Below are positions 53,054-61,801 of a stretch of DNA of 64,000 nt, one piece after another. Positions within the stretch are counted from its first letter, which is position 1. Every line of letters begins with the position of its first letter. The translations under genes and the position numbers were made by a program. Origin of the DNA: Actinophytocola sp963840275 (GTDB taxonomy: Bacteria; Actinomycetota; Actinomycetes; Mycobacteriales; Pseudonocardiaceae); the NCBI GenBank assembly GCA_963840275.1, contig CAWIYK010000001.1, positions 558,001-622,000 of the forward strand. The letters are read 5' to 3'. Under the pieces are notes generated by a model. It was given only the letters and a program-made list of their open reading frames with translations, did not search any database and was not told the origin of the DNA.

Positions 53054-54362
53054 CGGAGCGTGGGAGGTGGTCTCCGCGATCACCGACGAGTTCGCCGAGT
53101 TCGCCGCGGACGGCTCGCCGTACGGCGTGGACGGGCCGCTCGACTGGGACGGGTACGGCGACTCGCGGAAGCGGGCGACCGGCCGGACCGGGACCGACGA
53201 GTCCGTCGTGTGTGGCCGCGGCACGATCGGCGGTCATCCGGTCGTTGTCGTCGCCTTCGAGTTTCGGTTTCTCGGCGGGTCCGTCGGCACCGGCACGGGC
53301 ACCCGGATCGTGGACGCGTTCACTCGTGCGCGTACGGCCGGGTTGCCCGTCGTGTCGTTGATCGCCACCGGCGGGACCCGCATGCAGGAGGGTGTGCTGT
53401 CGCTGCGGCAGCTGCAGCTCATCGCGCGGGCGGCCGTGTTGTCGCAGCGGGCCGGGTTGCCGCACGTCGCCGTGTTGCGGGACCCCACGACCGGCGGGGT
53501 GTGGGCCTCGCTCGGGGCGGGCGCGGACGTGGTGCTCGCGGTGCGCGGCGCCCAGGTCGGGTTCGCCGGGCGCCGGGTCCGCCCGCCGGCGGCCGCGGAC
53601 GACCCCGCGTACACCGCGGAGAGCCAGTTCGCGGCCGGACACGTCGACGAGCTGCTCGACGAGACCGACCTGCCGCATCGACTCGCCGAGTGGCTCGGCC
53701 ACCTGGCGCCGGGCAGCGCCGAGCCGGCCGAGGTGCCGCGTGCCCTCGGCGAGCCGACCCCCGCGCCCGACGGCTGGTCAGCTGTCCTGCGGGCCCGCGC
53801 GCGGGCGCGGCCGCGCGCGACCGCCTACCTCGACGACCACTTCTCCTCCCGCCAGGAGCTGCGCGCGGGTCGCGCCGCCGACGGCATGCTGTGCGGGTTC
53901 GGCAGGCGCGGCGACCGCCTCGTCGCGTACGCCGCGCAGACCGGCACCGCGACCACCCCGGCCGGCTTCCGGGCCGCGACCCGCCTCGTGCGGACCGCCG
54001 ACCGGCTCGGCCTGCCGGTCCTCACCCTCGTCGACACTCCCGGCGCGGCGGCGGGCCCGGCCGCGGAACGCGACGGCGCCGGGCCGGCGATCGCCGAGCT
54101 GTTCGCGACGATCGCGGGCGCCACGACACCGGTGACGACGCTGGTCATCGGGGAGGGCGGCTCGGGTGGCGCGCTCGCGCTGTGCGCCCAGGACCGTATC
54201 TGGATCGCCCCCGACGCCTACTTCTCCGTGATAGCGCCGGAGCTGGCCGCCGCGATCCTCAAGCGGGATCCGGGCGACGTGCCCACACTGGCCGGGCAGC
54301 TGCGGCTACGGCCCCAGGACCTGCTGGAACTCGGGGTCGTCCAGGGCATCGCCCCACACTGA
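53046..54362 (+). CDS. Fused carboxyltransferase (AccD/AccA-like) protein
   Basis: Crotonase-type carboxyltransferase of 438 aa. The N-half resembles the beta subunit (FEFRFLGGSVGTGTGTRIVDAF; SLIATGGTRMQEGVLSL), and the C-half resembles the alpha subunit (AATRLVRTADRLGLPVLTLVDTPGAAAGPAAERDGAG; VIGEGGSGGALALCAQD). It is shorter than PccB-type enzymes and has no CxxC zinc ribbon, and no biotin carboxylase or carrier gene is near. It may be part of an acyl-CoA carboxylase with distant partners, or a decarboxylase-type enzyme. GTG start, 8-bp overlap with the MatB-like gene. Confidence 0.85.
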   Translation: MTDGAWEVVSAITDEFAEFAADGSPYGVDGPLDWDGYGDSRKRATGRTGTDESVVCGRGTIGGHPVVVVAFEFRFLGGSVGTGTGTRIVDAFTRARTAGLPVVSLIATGGTRMQEGVLSLRQLQLIARAAVLSQRAGLPHVAVLRDPTTGGVWASLGAGADVVLAVRGAQVGFAGRRVRPPAAADDPAYTAESQFAAGHVDELLDETDLPHRLAEWLGHLAPGSAEPAEVPRALGEPTPAPDGWSAVLRARARARPRATAYLDDHFSSRQELRAGRAADGMLCGFGRRGDRLVAYAAQTGTATTPAGFRAATRLVRTADRLGLPVLTLVDTPGAAAGPAAERDGAGPAIAELFATIAGATTPVTTLVIGEGGSGGALALCAQDRIWIAPDAYFSVIAPELAAAILKRDPGDVPTLAGQLRLRPQDLLELGVVQGIAPH

Positions 54363-54468
54363 CCGTCATCCCTGGGGGTAGGCCCGGCTACGTCGCTCGG
54401 CGCTCACAGCCGACCTGGGACGACGCTGGGCAGCGTAGGCGTGGTTCCCACCGCGTACCCCGGTTGAG

Positions 54469-54487
54469 CAGGGCAGATGCCGCCCTG
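54469..54487. terminator. Small hairpin after the carboxyltransferase gene
   Basis: CAGGGC (54469-54474), a 7-nt loop, GCCCTG (54482-54487). A possible weak terminator in the 193-bp gap. Nothing else was recognised there apart from the GAGGAGA ribosome site before 54556. Confidence 0.3.
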
Positions 54488-54555
54488 TGACAGACGCGGT
54501 GGACCCCCCTCGACCGGCAGCATTTGTGGTGCAGCCGAGACGAGGAGAACCACAG

Positions 54556-55065
54556 ATGACGACCACACAGCAGCGGCCCAGCATCCACTACCCGGCCCCT
54601 GGCCCGCCCGCCCTCTCGAAGATCGACCGCGCCGAGAACGCGCTCATGAACGCCGCCGCACGCATCGGCGTGCCCGCCCTCCGCATCACCCTCGCGCTGA
54701 CCTTCCTGTGGTTCGGCGCCCTGAAGATCACCAACGACACTCCGGTGGGCGACTTCGTCGCCAGCACCGTCGACTGGATCCCCGGCGTCTCCGGCTCCTG
54801 GTTCGTGCCGTTCCTCGGAGCGGTCGAGGTGCTGCTCGGGACGGCGCTCCTGTTCGGCAGGGGCCTGCGAGTGGTGCTGCCGTTGCTGTTCGCGCACCTC
54901 ACCGGCACCTTCCTTGCCCTGGTCACGCAGCCGGACGTCACCTTCCAGGGTGGCAACCCGGTCATGCTCACCACCGAGGGTGAGTTCGTGATCAAGAACC
55001 TGATCTTGCTGAGCGCCGTCCTGGTGCTCTACGGCCTCCAGCGGGCACGCACCGCGAACCGCTGA
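54556..55065 (+). CDS. DUF417/YkgB-like inner-membrane protein
   Basis: Membrane protein of 169 aa with about four helices. LRITLALTFLWFGALKITNDTP, WFVPFLGAVEVLLGTALLFG and FLALVTQPDVTFQGGNPVMLTTEGEFVIKNLILLSAVLVL match the DUF417 family, whose members are linked to stress responses. The ATG at 54556 has GAGGAGA upstream; the longer reading from 54487 has no ribosome site. It stands alone between the carboxyltransferase and the MBL-fold gene. Confidence 0.8.
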   Translation: MTTTQQRPSIHYPAPGPPALSKIDRAENALMNAAARIGVPALRITLALTFLWFGALKITNDTPVGDFVASTVDWIPGVSGSWFVPFLGAVEVLLGTALLFGRGLRVVLPLLFAHLTGTFLALVTQPDVTFQGGNPVMLTTEGEFVIKNLILLSAVLVLYGLQRARTANR

Positions 55066-55177
55066 GCGTAAGCAGGGGGAACGAAGACGGCTGTGCGCCG
55101 GTGGCCTACCCGCCACCGGCGCACAGCTCTGTTCGGTCTGAGGGCGGCCTCAGCGAACCGCGGGCAGGATCTGTGCC

Positions 55178-56275
55178 ATGAGGTTCATGTCTGCACTGTT
55201 GGTGCCCGCCGGCGCCGCACTGGTCAAGGCCGGCTGGCAGGTGCCCGCCCAGATCGGCGGCCGGCCCAGCGGCGAGCGGCTCGAGCGGATGCGCAGGTCA
55301 CCGCACTTCCACGACGGCGCCTTCCACAACACGGTCGCCGCGAACGTGACGCCGCCGTCGTCGAACGTGTTGCGTGACATGGTCTTCGGCAAGGAGCGGC
55401 GCAAGCCGACGAGCCCGGTGCCCATCGTGGGGGCGGTGAAGGAAGAGCTCGAGACACCCCACGACCTGCGGATCTCGTGGCTCGGCCACGCCACCGCGCT
55501 CGCCGAGGTCGAGGGCGCCCGCTTCCTCTTCGACCCGGTGTGGAGCGACCGCGTCTCACCGTCGACGCTGCTCGGCCCCAAGCGCCTGCACCCCGTGCCG
55601 TGGGACCTGGCCGACCTGCCGAAGCTGGACGCGGTCGTCATCTCCCACGACCACTACGACCACCTCGACATGATGACCATCCGCCGCCTCGCCGCCGCCC
55701 AGCCGCAGGTCAGGTTCCTCGTGCCTCTCGGCGTGGGCGCGCACCTGGAGCGGTGGCGGATCCCGCCGAGCCGGATCGTCGAGCTGGACTGGGACGAGCA
55801 CGTCACCGTCAACGGCGTCGAGGTCGTCGCCACCGCCGCGCGCCACTTCTCCGGACGTCTCAAGCCCGGCGGCAACGGCACCCTGTGGGCGTCGTGGGTG
55901 CTGGCCGGCCGCGCCCGGAAGGTCTTCTACACCGGCGACTCCGGCTACTTCGACGGCTACCGCCGCATCGGCGCGGAGCACGGTCCCTTCGACGTCACGC
56001 TCGTCCAGGTCGGCGCGTACTCGCCCTACTGGCCCGACATCCACATGACCCCGGAGGAGGGCGTCGCCACGCACCGCGCGGTGCGCGGGGACCTGCTCGT
56101 CCCGGTCCACTGGGGCACGTTCAACCTCGCGCTCCACTCCTGGTCGGAGCCCGTCGAGCGACTGCTGCACGACGCGGCGGCGCACAAGGTGCGGGTCGCC
56201 GTCCCGATGCCGGGTCAGCTGCTCGACGTGTCCACCGCCGAGCCGCCGAACGGCTGGTGGCGCGCGGTCGCCTGA
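55178..56275 (+). CDS. MBL-fold metallohydrolase (UlaG/NAPE-PLD-like)
   Basis: Protein of 365 aa with a metallo-beta-lactamase core. ISWLGHATALAEVEGARFLFDPVWSDRVSP starts the domain, the zinc motif is SHDHYDHLD, and GDSGYFDGYRRIG and VPVHWGTF provide later ligands. This layout is that of UlaG-type lactonases and NAPE-PLD-like phosphodiesterases; the substrate is unknown. A hydrophobic N-terminus (MRFMSALLVPAGAALVKAG) may anchor it. The 3' end overlaps the convergent membrane gene by 61 bp. Confidence 0.88.
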   Translation: MRFMSALLVPAGAALVKAGWQVPAQIGGRPSGERLERMRRSPHFHDGAFHNTVAANVTPPSSNVLRDMVFGKERRKPTSPVPIVGAVKEELETPHDLRISWLGHATALAEVEGARFLFDPVWSDRVSPSTLLGPKRLHPVPWDLADLPKLDAVVISHDHYDHLDMMTIRRLAAAQPQVRFLVPLGVGAHLERWRIPPSRIVELDWDEHVTVNGVEVVATAARHFSGRLKPGGNGTLWASWVLAGRARKVFYTGDSGYFDGYRRIGAEHGPFDVTLVQVGAYSPYWPDIHMTPEEGVATHRAVRGDLLVPVHWGTFNLALHSWSEPVERLLHDAAAHKVRVAVPMPGQLLDVSTAEPPNGWWRAVA

Positions 56276-56808
56276 CGCCGCGCCAGCAGCCAGCCACCCA
56301 GCACGAGCAGCGGCGACACCAGCGCGACGCCGCTGCTCGCCACCACCAGCACGGTCAGCCCGCCCGCGCGGACGGCGTCGTCGCCGTCCGCCCGGATCGG
56401 AAGCTCCTCGCCGCGGGCGGCGTCGAACGCCAGCTCGACCTCGTCGGTGTAGGACTGCCCGCCAACCGTCCAGGTCGACTCGCAGTCGTCGTCCTCGCAC
56501 GACGCCACCCGCGCGGTCGTCGACTCGCCGGACACGTACGTCCACGAGGCGTCCAGGTACGCGAACCCGAACACGACGGCCGTCAGCAGCGCCCCGACCC
56601 CGGCCAACGCGAACCCGACCAGCACCAGGCCCGGCTGCCGGTCGACGATCGCGCTCACCACCGCGACCACGGCGAGCCCGACGCCGGCCACGACCGTGAC
56701 GACCGCGAACACCGTGCCGGACGCGAACAGCCACACCGCGAGCGCGGCCACGAAGACGACGCCGAACAGGACGGTCAGCCAGCCGAGAAGGCCGCGCGGC
56801 TCACTCAT
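56215..56808 (-). CDS. Membrane protein with a DUF3592-like extracytoplasmic domain
   Basis: Protein of 197 aa: three N-terminal helices, an exposed domain TARVASCEDDDCESTWTVGGQSYTDEVEL (DUF3592-like) and a C-terminal helix before RRQATARHQ. Function unknown. It overlaps the upstream membrane gene by 8 bp and the convergent MBL gene by 61 bp. Confidence 0.7.
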   Translation of the reverse strand: MSEPRGLLGWLTVLFGVVFVAALAVWLFASGTVFAVVTVVAGVGLAVVAVVSAIVDRQPGLVLVGFALAGVGALLTAVVFGFAYLDASWTYVSGESTTARVASCEDDDCESTWTVGGQSYTDEVELAFDAARGEELPIRADGDDAVRAGGLTVLVVASSGVALVSPLLVLGGWLLARRQATARHQPFGGSAVDTSSS

Positions 56809-57277
56809 GGGCTTCCCGTTCTGCCTCGGCGATCGACTCCGCCACGAGCCGGGCCCGCTGCCGGGCCGACATCTGCAGCGCGACGTCCCACAGCGCCACC
56901 GCGACGGCGACCCCCGCGATCGCGACCGCGCCGACGCCGGTGTCGGCGAGCGGCGGCGGGTGCTGCCCGGTGGCGGGTTTCATCAGGACCGTCAGCATCA
57001 CGAGGGCGGCGAGGCCGGCGATGCTGGTCGGGATCGCGACCCGGGAGGTGCCGAGGGTCGCGATCGCCAGCAGGGCGGTCAGCGCGACCAGGAACACGAC
57101 GCCGAGTGCGGCGATCGAGCCGTTCCCGTTGCCGACCATGGCCCAGATCGAGCCGTACTCGTAGGTGAAGTGGCTGCCGAGGTCGGTGGTGTACTCGACC
57201 GTGTCGTAGAGGGGGAGGAACGACCAGACCACCACGAGCACCGTGAGGGGCCCGTAGAAACGGCTCAGCTCCTTCAT
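56801..57277 (-). CDS. Hypothetical four-helix membrane protein
   Basis: Protein of 158 aa, not recognised beyond its topology. Helices are near FYGPLTVLVVVWSFL, SIAALGVVFLVALTALLAIA, IAGLAALVMLTVLM and VGAVAIAGVAVAVALWDVAL, followed by a charged tail. The ATG overlaps the aldolase stop by 4 bp and the next membrane gene overlaps its end by 8 bp, so the three form one operon. Confidence 0.7.
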   Translation of the reverse strand: MKELSRFYGPLTVLVVVWSFLPLYDTVEYTTDLGSHFTYEYGSIWAMVGNGNGSIAALGVVFLVALTALLAIATLGTSRVAIPTSIAGLAALVMLTVLMKPATGQHPPPLADTGVGAVAIAGVAVAVALWDVALQMSARQRARLVAESIAEAEREAHE

Positions 57278-58029
57278 GCCCGTGCCGCCGACAGGTGCCC
57301 GCGCGCGGCGGCCTCGAGGTGCGCGAGGTCCGAAGCGATCGAGGCGAAGGTGAACCCCTCGGCGAGCCGCTGGGCCGCGACGTCACCGTTCGGGGTGTGG
57401 ATGCCGGCCGCGATACCCGCCTGCCGCGCCGCCTCCCGGATCGACTTCACGGCCTGCTCGAACTCCTCGGCGATCGCCGGGTCCATGGGAAACGCGCCGC
57501 CGACGGCGAGACTCAGGTCCGAAGGCCCGACGTACACGCCGTCCAGTCCCGGGGTCGCGCAGATGGCGTCCACTTCGGACAAAGCGGTCGGCGTCTCGAT
57601 CATCGCGATGACGACGTTCGCCGCGTTGGCGTCCGCCGGCTTCGCCCCGACCCGCAGCGCGGCCCGGTTGGGCGCGAACGACCGTCTGCCAGCCGGCGGA
57701 TACCGCACAGAGGCGACGGCCGCGGCCGCGTCGGCGGCGGTGTCGATCAGCGGCACGATCACACCGACGGCCCCCGCGTCGAGCGCCCGCCCGATCGGGG
57801 TGATGTCGTTGGCCTCGACCCGGACGAGCCCGACCGTGTCGCCGGGCGCGGCGTCGACGGCGAGCAAACCGTTGCGTAGTCCGGAATACCCCAGGTAGCC
57901 GTGCTGGCCGTCGAGGCACACGTAGTCGTAGCCGAGGCTAGCGATCCGTTCGGTAGCGGGCGGGGCGTCCAGCGCGGTCCAGTACCCGACGACCCGCTCG
58001 CGCGCCCGCAGCCTCCTGGCGAACTCCAT
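57274..58029 (-). CDS. HpcH/HpaI-family class II aldolase
   Basis: Pyruvate-dependent aldolase of 251 aa. Conserved features are the N-terminal GYWTALDAPPATERIASLGYDYVCLDGQHG (Asp/His active site), VRVEANDITPIGRALDAGAVGVIVPLIDTAADAAAAV with the catalytic Arg, AMIETPTALSEVDAI (metal Glu) and GVYVGPSDLSLAVGG (metal Asp). The family cleaves 2-keto-3-deoxy sugar acids and 4-hydroxy-2-ketoheptanedioate. With fucose and rhamnose genes in the window, a deoxy sugar acid substrate is possible but not shown. Confidence 0.88.
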   Translation of the reverse strand: MEFARRLRARERVVGYWTALDAPPATERIASLGYDYVCLDGQHGYLGYSGLRNGLLAVDAAPGDTVGLVRVEANDITPIGRALDAGAVGVIVPLIDTAADAAAAVASVRYPPAGRRSFAPNRAALRVGAKPADANAANVVIAMIETPTALSEVDAICATPGLDGVYVGPSDLSLAVGGAFPMDPAIAEEFEQAVKSIREAARQAGIAAGIHTPNGDVAAQRLAEGFTFASIASDLAHLEAAARGHLSAARA

Positions 58030-58122
58030 GCCGTCGAGCCTAGCGGTGAGTCAGTGTTAGAAGCGACCGTGGACTTTCGCTGCTCGTCTTCCCGGTGCGG
58101 CGCACTGGCCCGCGAGGCGTAC

Positions 58123-58325
58123 TCATGAGCTGCTGGTTGAGGGCACGGCTGTGCGCGTCGTGTGGCTCGGGAGGCTGCTGAGGTGTTGGACTGTCTCGCT
58201 CGGATCGGGTTGGCGGTTGCGTTGACGACTCGTCATCCTGCGACGTTCGCGGCATTGCGTGCTCTCGGGTGGAGGCGGAGATCGCCGCGCAGGGGGTTGT
58301 CGGTGGTTGCCGGTAGGCTGGAAAT
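58123..58325 (+). pseudogene. Shrunken relic of the DUF222-HNH gene
   Basis: It aligns in order with the downstream gene but with several internal deletions: TCATGAGCTGCT, then GGTGTTGGACTGTCTCGC, CGGATCGGGTTGGCGGTTGC and CTCGGGTGGAGGCGGAGATC. It encodes EAAEVLDCLARIGLAVALTT-like residues and then loses homology. The rest of the 58030-58451 gap shows nothing further. Confidence 0.65.
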
Positions 58326-58451
58326 CGGGGGCCGGAGGCCGCCCGGGGGTGGTGGCCGGCGGTGGGTTTACCTGGATCGCGAGGTGTACCCGGTCGGGTG
58401 AACTTCCCTGCTGCGTAAGGACTTTCGCGCCCGACAGGGTAGTCTGAACGT

Positions 58452-59601
58452 ATGTTCGATGAAGGTCATGAGCTGCTTACCAGGGGTCTCGACTGTGCGG
58501 GTCGGGTGGCTCGGGAGTCGGCTGAGTTGTTGGACTGTCTCGCGCAGTTCGTGGCACTGCATCCCGGTGACGACAGGGAGTTCGTGCCGTTGGAGGTTGC
58601 GGCGGCGTTCAAGTGGACGGTGTCGTTCGCGCGGAAGCGGATCGGGTTGGCGGTGGCGTTGACGTCCCGGCTGCCGGCGACCTTCAAGGCGTTGCGCGCT
58701 GGGGAGATCGACGAGTACAAGGCGCGGCAGATCGCTGAGGCCACTGAAGTCTTGTCGGATGAGGACGTGGCTCGGGTGGAGGCGGCGATCGCCGCACAGG
58801 CGGCGGGGTTGAACCCGCGGCAGCTCAGTGACCGGTTGCGGCGGGCGGTGAATCTGGCGGATCCGGCGGCGGCCGCGGCGCGTGCGGCAGCGAAAACGGC
58901 GGCACGGCAAGTGATCGCATGAGCACCTCGATGACGGCGCGGGGTTGTTCACGGTCATGGGTGACGTCGAGCGGACTCAGCTGGCGCATGATCGGGTGCG
59001 GGCGTTGGCTCGGCAGATCAAGACCGCTGGCGATGATCGGACTCTGGATCAGATCAGCGCTGATGTGGCGTTGGATTGCTTGGCGGGTAAGGGGTTCGGC
59101 AACGCCAAGGTGCAGGTGCGGCTCACCCTGCCGGCCACGACCGTGTTGGGGGTGGATGACAAGCCGGGGTATCTGGCGGGGTATGGGTGGTTGCCGGCGC
59201 AGCGGGCACTGGAACTCGCCGCTCAGCAGGATGCGATCTGGCAGCGGGTACTCACGGATCCGCTCACCGGGCACGCTGTCGATGTGGGGCGGCGGAAGTA
59301 CAGTCCACCGGCCGCGTTGCGGGATCACATCCAAGCCACCTACCCCACCTGCACCGGACCGGGGTGTGTCAAGCCGGCGCACTTGTGCGATCTGGATCAT
59401 CTGACCGCGTTTCCGGTGGGTGGGACGGATGAGGAGAACGTGCGTCCGGCGTGTCGACCGCATCACCGGGCGAAGACGGTGGGTGGGTGGCGGGTGGAGA
59501 AGTCCAGTGATGGTCGGGGGTTGACGTGGGTGACCCGGCATGGGTTCCGGGTCGAGCATGAGCCGGAGCCGATCGCCGATCCGGAGCCCGCGCCGTTCTA
59601 A
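58452..59601 (+). pseudogene. DUF222 / HNH endonuclease-domain protein, frameshifted
   Basis: The first frame (ATG 58452 to 58922) carries the DUF222 region: RVARESAELLDCLAQFVAL, SFARKRIGLAVALTSRLPATF, then VARVEAAIAAQAAGLNP. The second frame continues as EHLDDGAGLFTVMGDVERTQ after a one-base loss near 58918 and ends at 59601. The C-terminal HNH nuclease motif is intact: CTGPGCVKPAHLCDLDHLTAF and ENVRPACRPHH. Joined, it would be about 383 aa. These genes are multicopy in actinomycetes and have an unusually T-ending codon use here. It could be a real inactivation or a base-call error. Confidence 0.8.
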
Positions 59602-59628
59602 CCGCCAGGGATGGTGGGTGGTTACACG

Positions 59629-59695
59629 GTCAGACGATCGCCTACGGGGCCGGGCCGGTGGGGGGTTGGGGCGATCGAGGCCGCGCCTTCGCCGG
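59629..59695 (+). repeat. Dispersed intergenic element, degenerate copy D
   Basis: It aligns with copy A through GGTCAGACGATCG and TTGGGGCGATCGAGGCCG, with several substitutions and a shortened middle. Confidence 0.55.
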
Positions 59696-60006
59696 AGGGT
59701 TCCGACCGGGGTGGGTCGGGTGCGGCGAAGACACGGCACCGAAAGATCGGGAGCTACCCCATGGGGTAACTGCGCGGGCTCGGGATCCTGGGGTTTCGTC
59801 TCATTCTTGTTTGCTTCAAAGCCTCTTTCAAGCACAACAAGATTAGATGAAAGGTAAGGGAGTGTGCTTGTGGCCAGCGGGTCTAGCCCCGGCAGGAACA
59901 GGACAGGAACTTGAGTCCCGGGGGAAATCAACTCAGCGATCCTGGCTACGCACCATAACGCCCGGTGCCGTGCCTCGCCGTGACCGCGCACGCCGTCGAG
60001 TAGAAG

Positions 60007-60081
60007 GCCGGCGAGGTGCGGCGTCGATCGCCCCACCCCGTGCCGCCGAGACAACAGCGCGATCGTCCGACCGCGTGTCCC
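60007..60081 (-). repeat. Dispersed intergenic element, copy B
   Basis: Reverse complement matches 22875-22949 with about four differences over 75 bp. Confidence 0.8.
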
Positions 60082-60097
60082 ATCCTGCGTCGCAGAA

Positions 60098-60122
60098 GCA
60101 CGATCGCCCGACCGCGTATCCC
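60098..60122 (-). repeat. Dispersed intergenic element, partial copy C
   Basis: Reverse complement begins GGGATACGCGGTCGGGCGAT, the left end of the element, next to copy B in tandem orientation. Confidence 0.6.
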
Positions 60123-60141
60123 ATCCGCCCTCGCAAAAGCC

Positions 60142-60172
60142 GGCCGGCCCCCCAAAAAACAGGAGACCGGCC
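60142..60172 (-). terminator. Possible terminator of the ABC-2 operon
   Basis: GGCCGG (60142-60147) can pair with CCGGCC (60167-60172) around a loop containing a T6 run on the minus strand, 8 bp after the last stop codon. Stem is short and the T-run lies in the loop, so this is tentative. Confidence 0.3.
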
Positions 60173-60179
60173 GAAACAC

Positions 60180-60893
60180 CTAGTTGGCCTCACCAGTCAA
60201 AGCAAACGACCGCAACCGCTGCGTAGCCCCAACCGTACCCACCAGGATAAACACGATCGACATAATCAAAGCAGTAGTAACAGAAACCGAAGAATTGATC
60301 AACTGAGTGTTACCGATCGAGTCGGCAATCGCAGTAGCGTGCTGTCGCACGCTGAACACACGAGCACCGTCGACGAAGCTGACCAGGATGTTCTCCCACA
60401 GCATGATGTACACGAGTCCGACCGCGACCGGCCGCTTGGACATCACGGACAGCGCCAGGAACAGCGCGCTGTAGGCGAGCCCGCCGATGGCGGAGCCGAT
60501 CACCAGTCCCACCGCGAGCGAGCTGGAGCCGCCGATGAGCGCGGCCGCGGCCAGCGGGATCGCGGTGGCGACCGTCGTGACGAGCCAGGCGACGGCCAGC
60601 TTCGACAGGACGATCTCGCTGCGGGGCAACGGTTTGGTGAGCAGGTGGGTGATCGTGCCGTCGTCGATCTCCAGGCCCAGTGCGCTGCTGCCGACTATGA
60701 GCGCGGTCAGCGGCAGGATCACGCTCAACCCGAGGCTGGTGAACACCACCGGCCCCCACGTCGCGTCGCTCGCGCCGGACGTGACGCCGATGAGCGTCAG
60801 CCCGATGAGCATGATCGGCATCGGGAGCAGCATCAGTACCCGCTTGCGACCCAGCAGGGCGCGCGCGGTGAGTCCCATGATCGTGAGGTTCAT
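60180..60893 (-). CDS. ABC-2 type transporter permease
   Basis: Membrane protein of 237 aa with six hydrophobic segments. TALIVGSSALGLEIDDGTITHLLTKPLPRSEIVLSKLAVAWLVT is the hallmark ABC-2 exporter sequence. The last 45 codons have much lower GC than the rest (AAA, GTA, ATA codons), a sharp change. The ATG overlaps the stop of the partner ATPase (ATGA). Confidence 0.88.
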   Translation of the reverse strand: MNLTIMGLTARALLGRKRVLMLLPMPIMLIGLTLIGVTSGASDATWGPVVFTSLGLSVILPLTALIVGSSALGLEIDDGTITHLLTKPLPRSEIVLSKLAVAWLVTTVATAIPLAAAALIGGSSSLAVGLVIGSAIGGLAYSALFLALSVMSKRPVAVGLVYIMLWENILVSFVDGARVFSVRQHATAIADSIGNTQLINSSVSVTTALIMSIVFILVGTVGATQRLRSFALTGEAN

Positions 60894-61801
60894 GTCGCCA
60901 CCAGGTAGGAGAAGACCTTCTCGAGTGATTCGTCGGACGGCAGGATCGTCGTCAGGCGGATGTCGCGCTCCTTGGCCAGCTTCGCGAGCGCGCGGGTGAA
61001 CGTGCCGTAGTCGTTGGCGTGCACGTGCACACCACTCGGCTCGATGCTCACCCCGGACACCGACTCCTGTCCCATGAGGACCGTCGCGAGCAGACGGTCG
61101 TCGGAGGAGGCGATGGTGAACTGGTGCGGCCGGTTGGTCATGAGCCGCCGGATGTGCCGGTAGTCGCCGGACGCGGCGAGGCGGCCGGCCACGATCACCT
61201 GCACGGTGCCCGACAGCTGCTCGACCTCCTCCAGGATGTGCGAGCTGAACAGGATCGTGCGGCCCTCTTCGGCCATCCGGTTCAGCAGCTCCATCATGTG
61301 CAGGCGCTGGCGCGGGTCCATGCCGTTGAACGGCTCGTCGAGCAGCAGCACCGTCGGGTCGTGGACGAGCGCGGCCGCGACCCTGGTGCGCTGCCGCATC
61401 CCCTTGGAGTAGGTGGAGATCCGGCGGTCCTGTGCGTCCTGCATCTCGACGATCGCGAGCGCCTTGTTGGCCGCGTCCGCCGGGTTCGGCAGCTTGTGGA
61501 GCTTCGCGCTGGCGAGCACGAACTCCCACGCCGTCAGGAACCCCGGCACACTCTCGCGTTCGGTGACCAGGCCGAGCTTGCGGTACATCTCGGGGTTGCG
61601 CCACGCCGACTCGCCGCCGACCAGGACCTCGCCCTGCGACGGCGACATCAGGCCGGCCATCAGGTGCAGGACGGTCGTCTTGCCGGCGCCGTTGGGCCCG
61701 AGCAGGCCGGTGAGGCCGGGGCCGATCGTCAGGGTGACGTCGTTGACCGCCACCACGTTCCCGTACCAGCGGGAGACTCCGTTGAGCTCCACCTCACTCA
61801 T
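60890..61801 (-). CDS. ABC-2 type transporter ATPase
   Basis: ATPase of 303 aa: Walker A GLLGPNGAGKTTVLHLMAGL, signature STYSKGMRQRTRVAAALVHDP, Walker B VLLLDEPFNGMDP, H-loop LFSSHILEEVEQL. A C-terminal regulatory domain of about 90 residues follows, as in drug or peptide exporters. Coupled by ATGA overlaps to the permeases on both sides. Confidence 0.92.
   Translation of the reverse strand: MSEVELNGVSRWYGNVVAVNDVTLTIGPGLTGLLGPNGAGKTTVLHLMAGLMSPSQGEVLVGGESAWRNPEMYRKLGLVTERESVPGFLTAWEFVLASAKLHKLPNPADAANKALAIVEMQDAQDRRISTYSKGMRQRTRVAAALVHDPTVLLLDEPFNGMDPRQRLHMMELLNRMAEEGRTILFSSHILEEVEQLSGTVQVIVAGRLAASGDYRHIRRLMTNRPHQFTIASSDDRLLATVLMGQESVSGVSIEPSGVHVHANDYGTFTRALAKLAKERDIRLTTILPSDESLEKVFSYLVAT

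Larger units (their letters stand above)
59602..60179. other. Gene-free repeat region
   Basis: No credible gene in this 578-bp stretch. It holds three copies or fragments of the dispersed CGATCG element (listed separately), a relatively A/T-rich middle (about 59800-59870) and a terminator-like structure at its right end. Confidence 0.7.

Noticed and set aside
57274..58029. Assigning the HpcH/HpaI aldolase to the L-rhamnose or L-fucose pathway
   Set aside because: It is in a separate operon with unknown membrane proteins and has no shared operator; the fucose route already has an FAH hydrolase for the last step.
59847..60908. 353-aa plus-strand frame across the repeat region and the ABC permease
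   Set aside because: It runs through repeats and antisense to a clear ABC-2 permease; Arg/His-rich with no domain.
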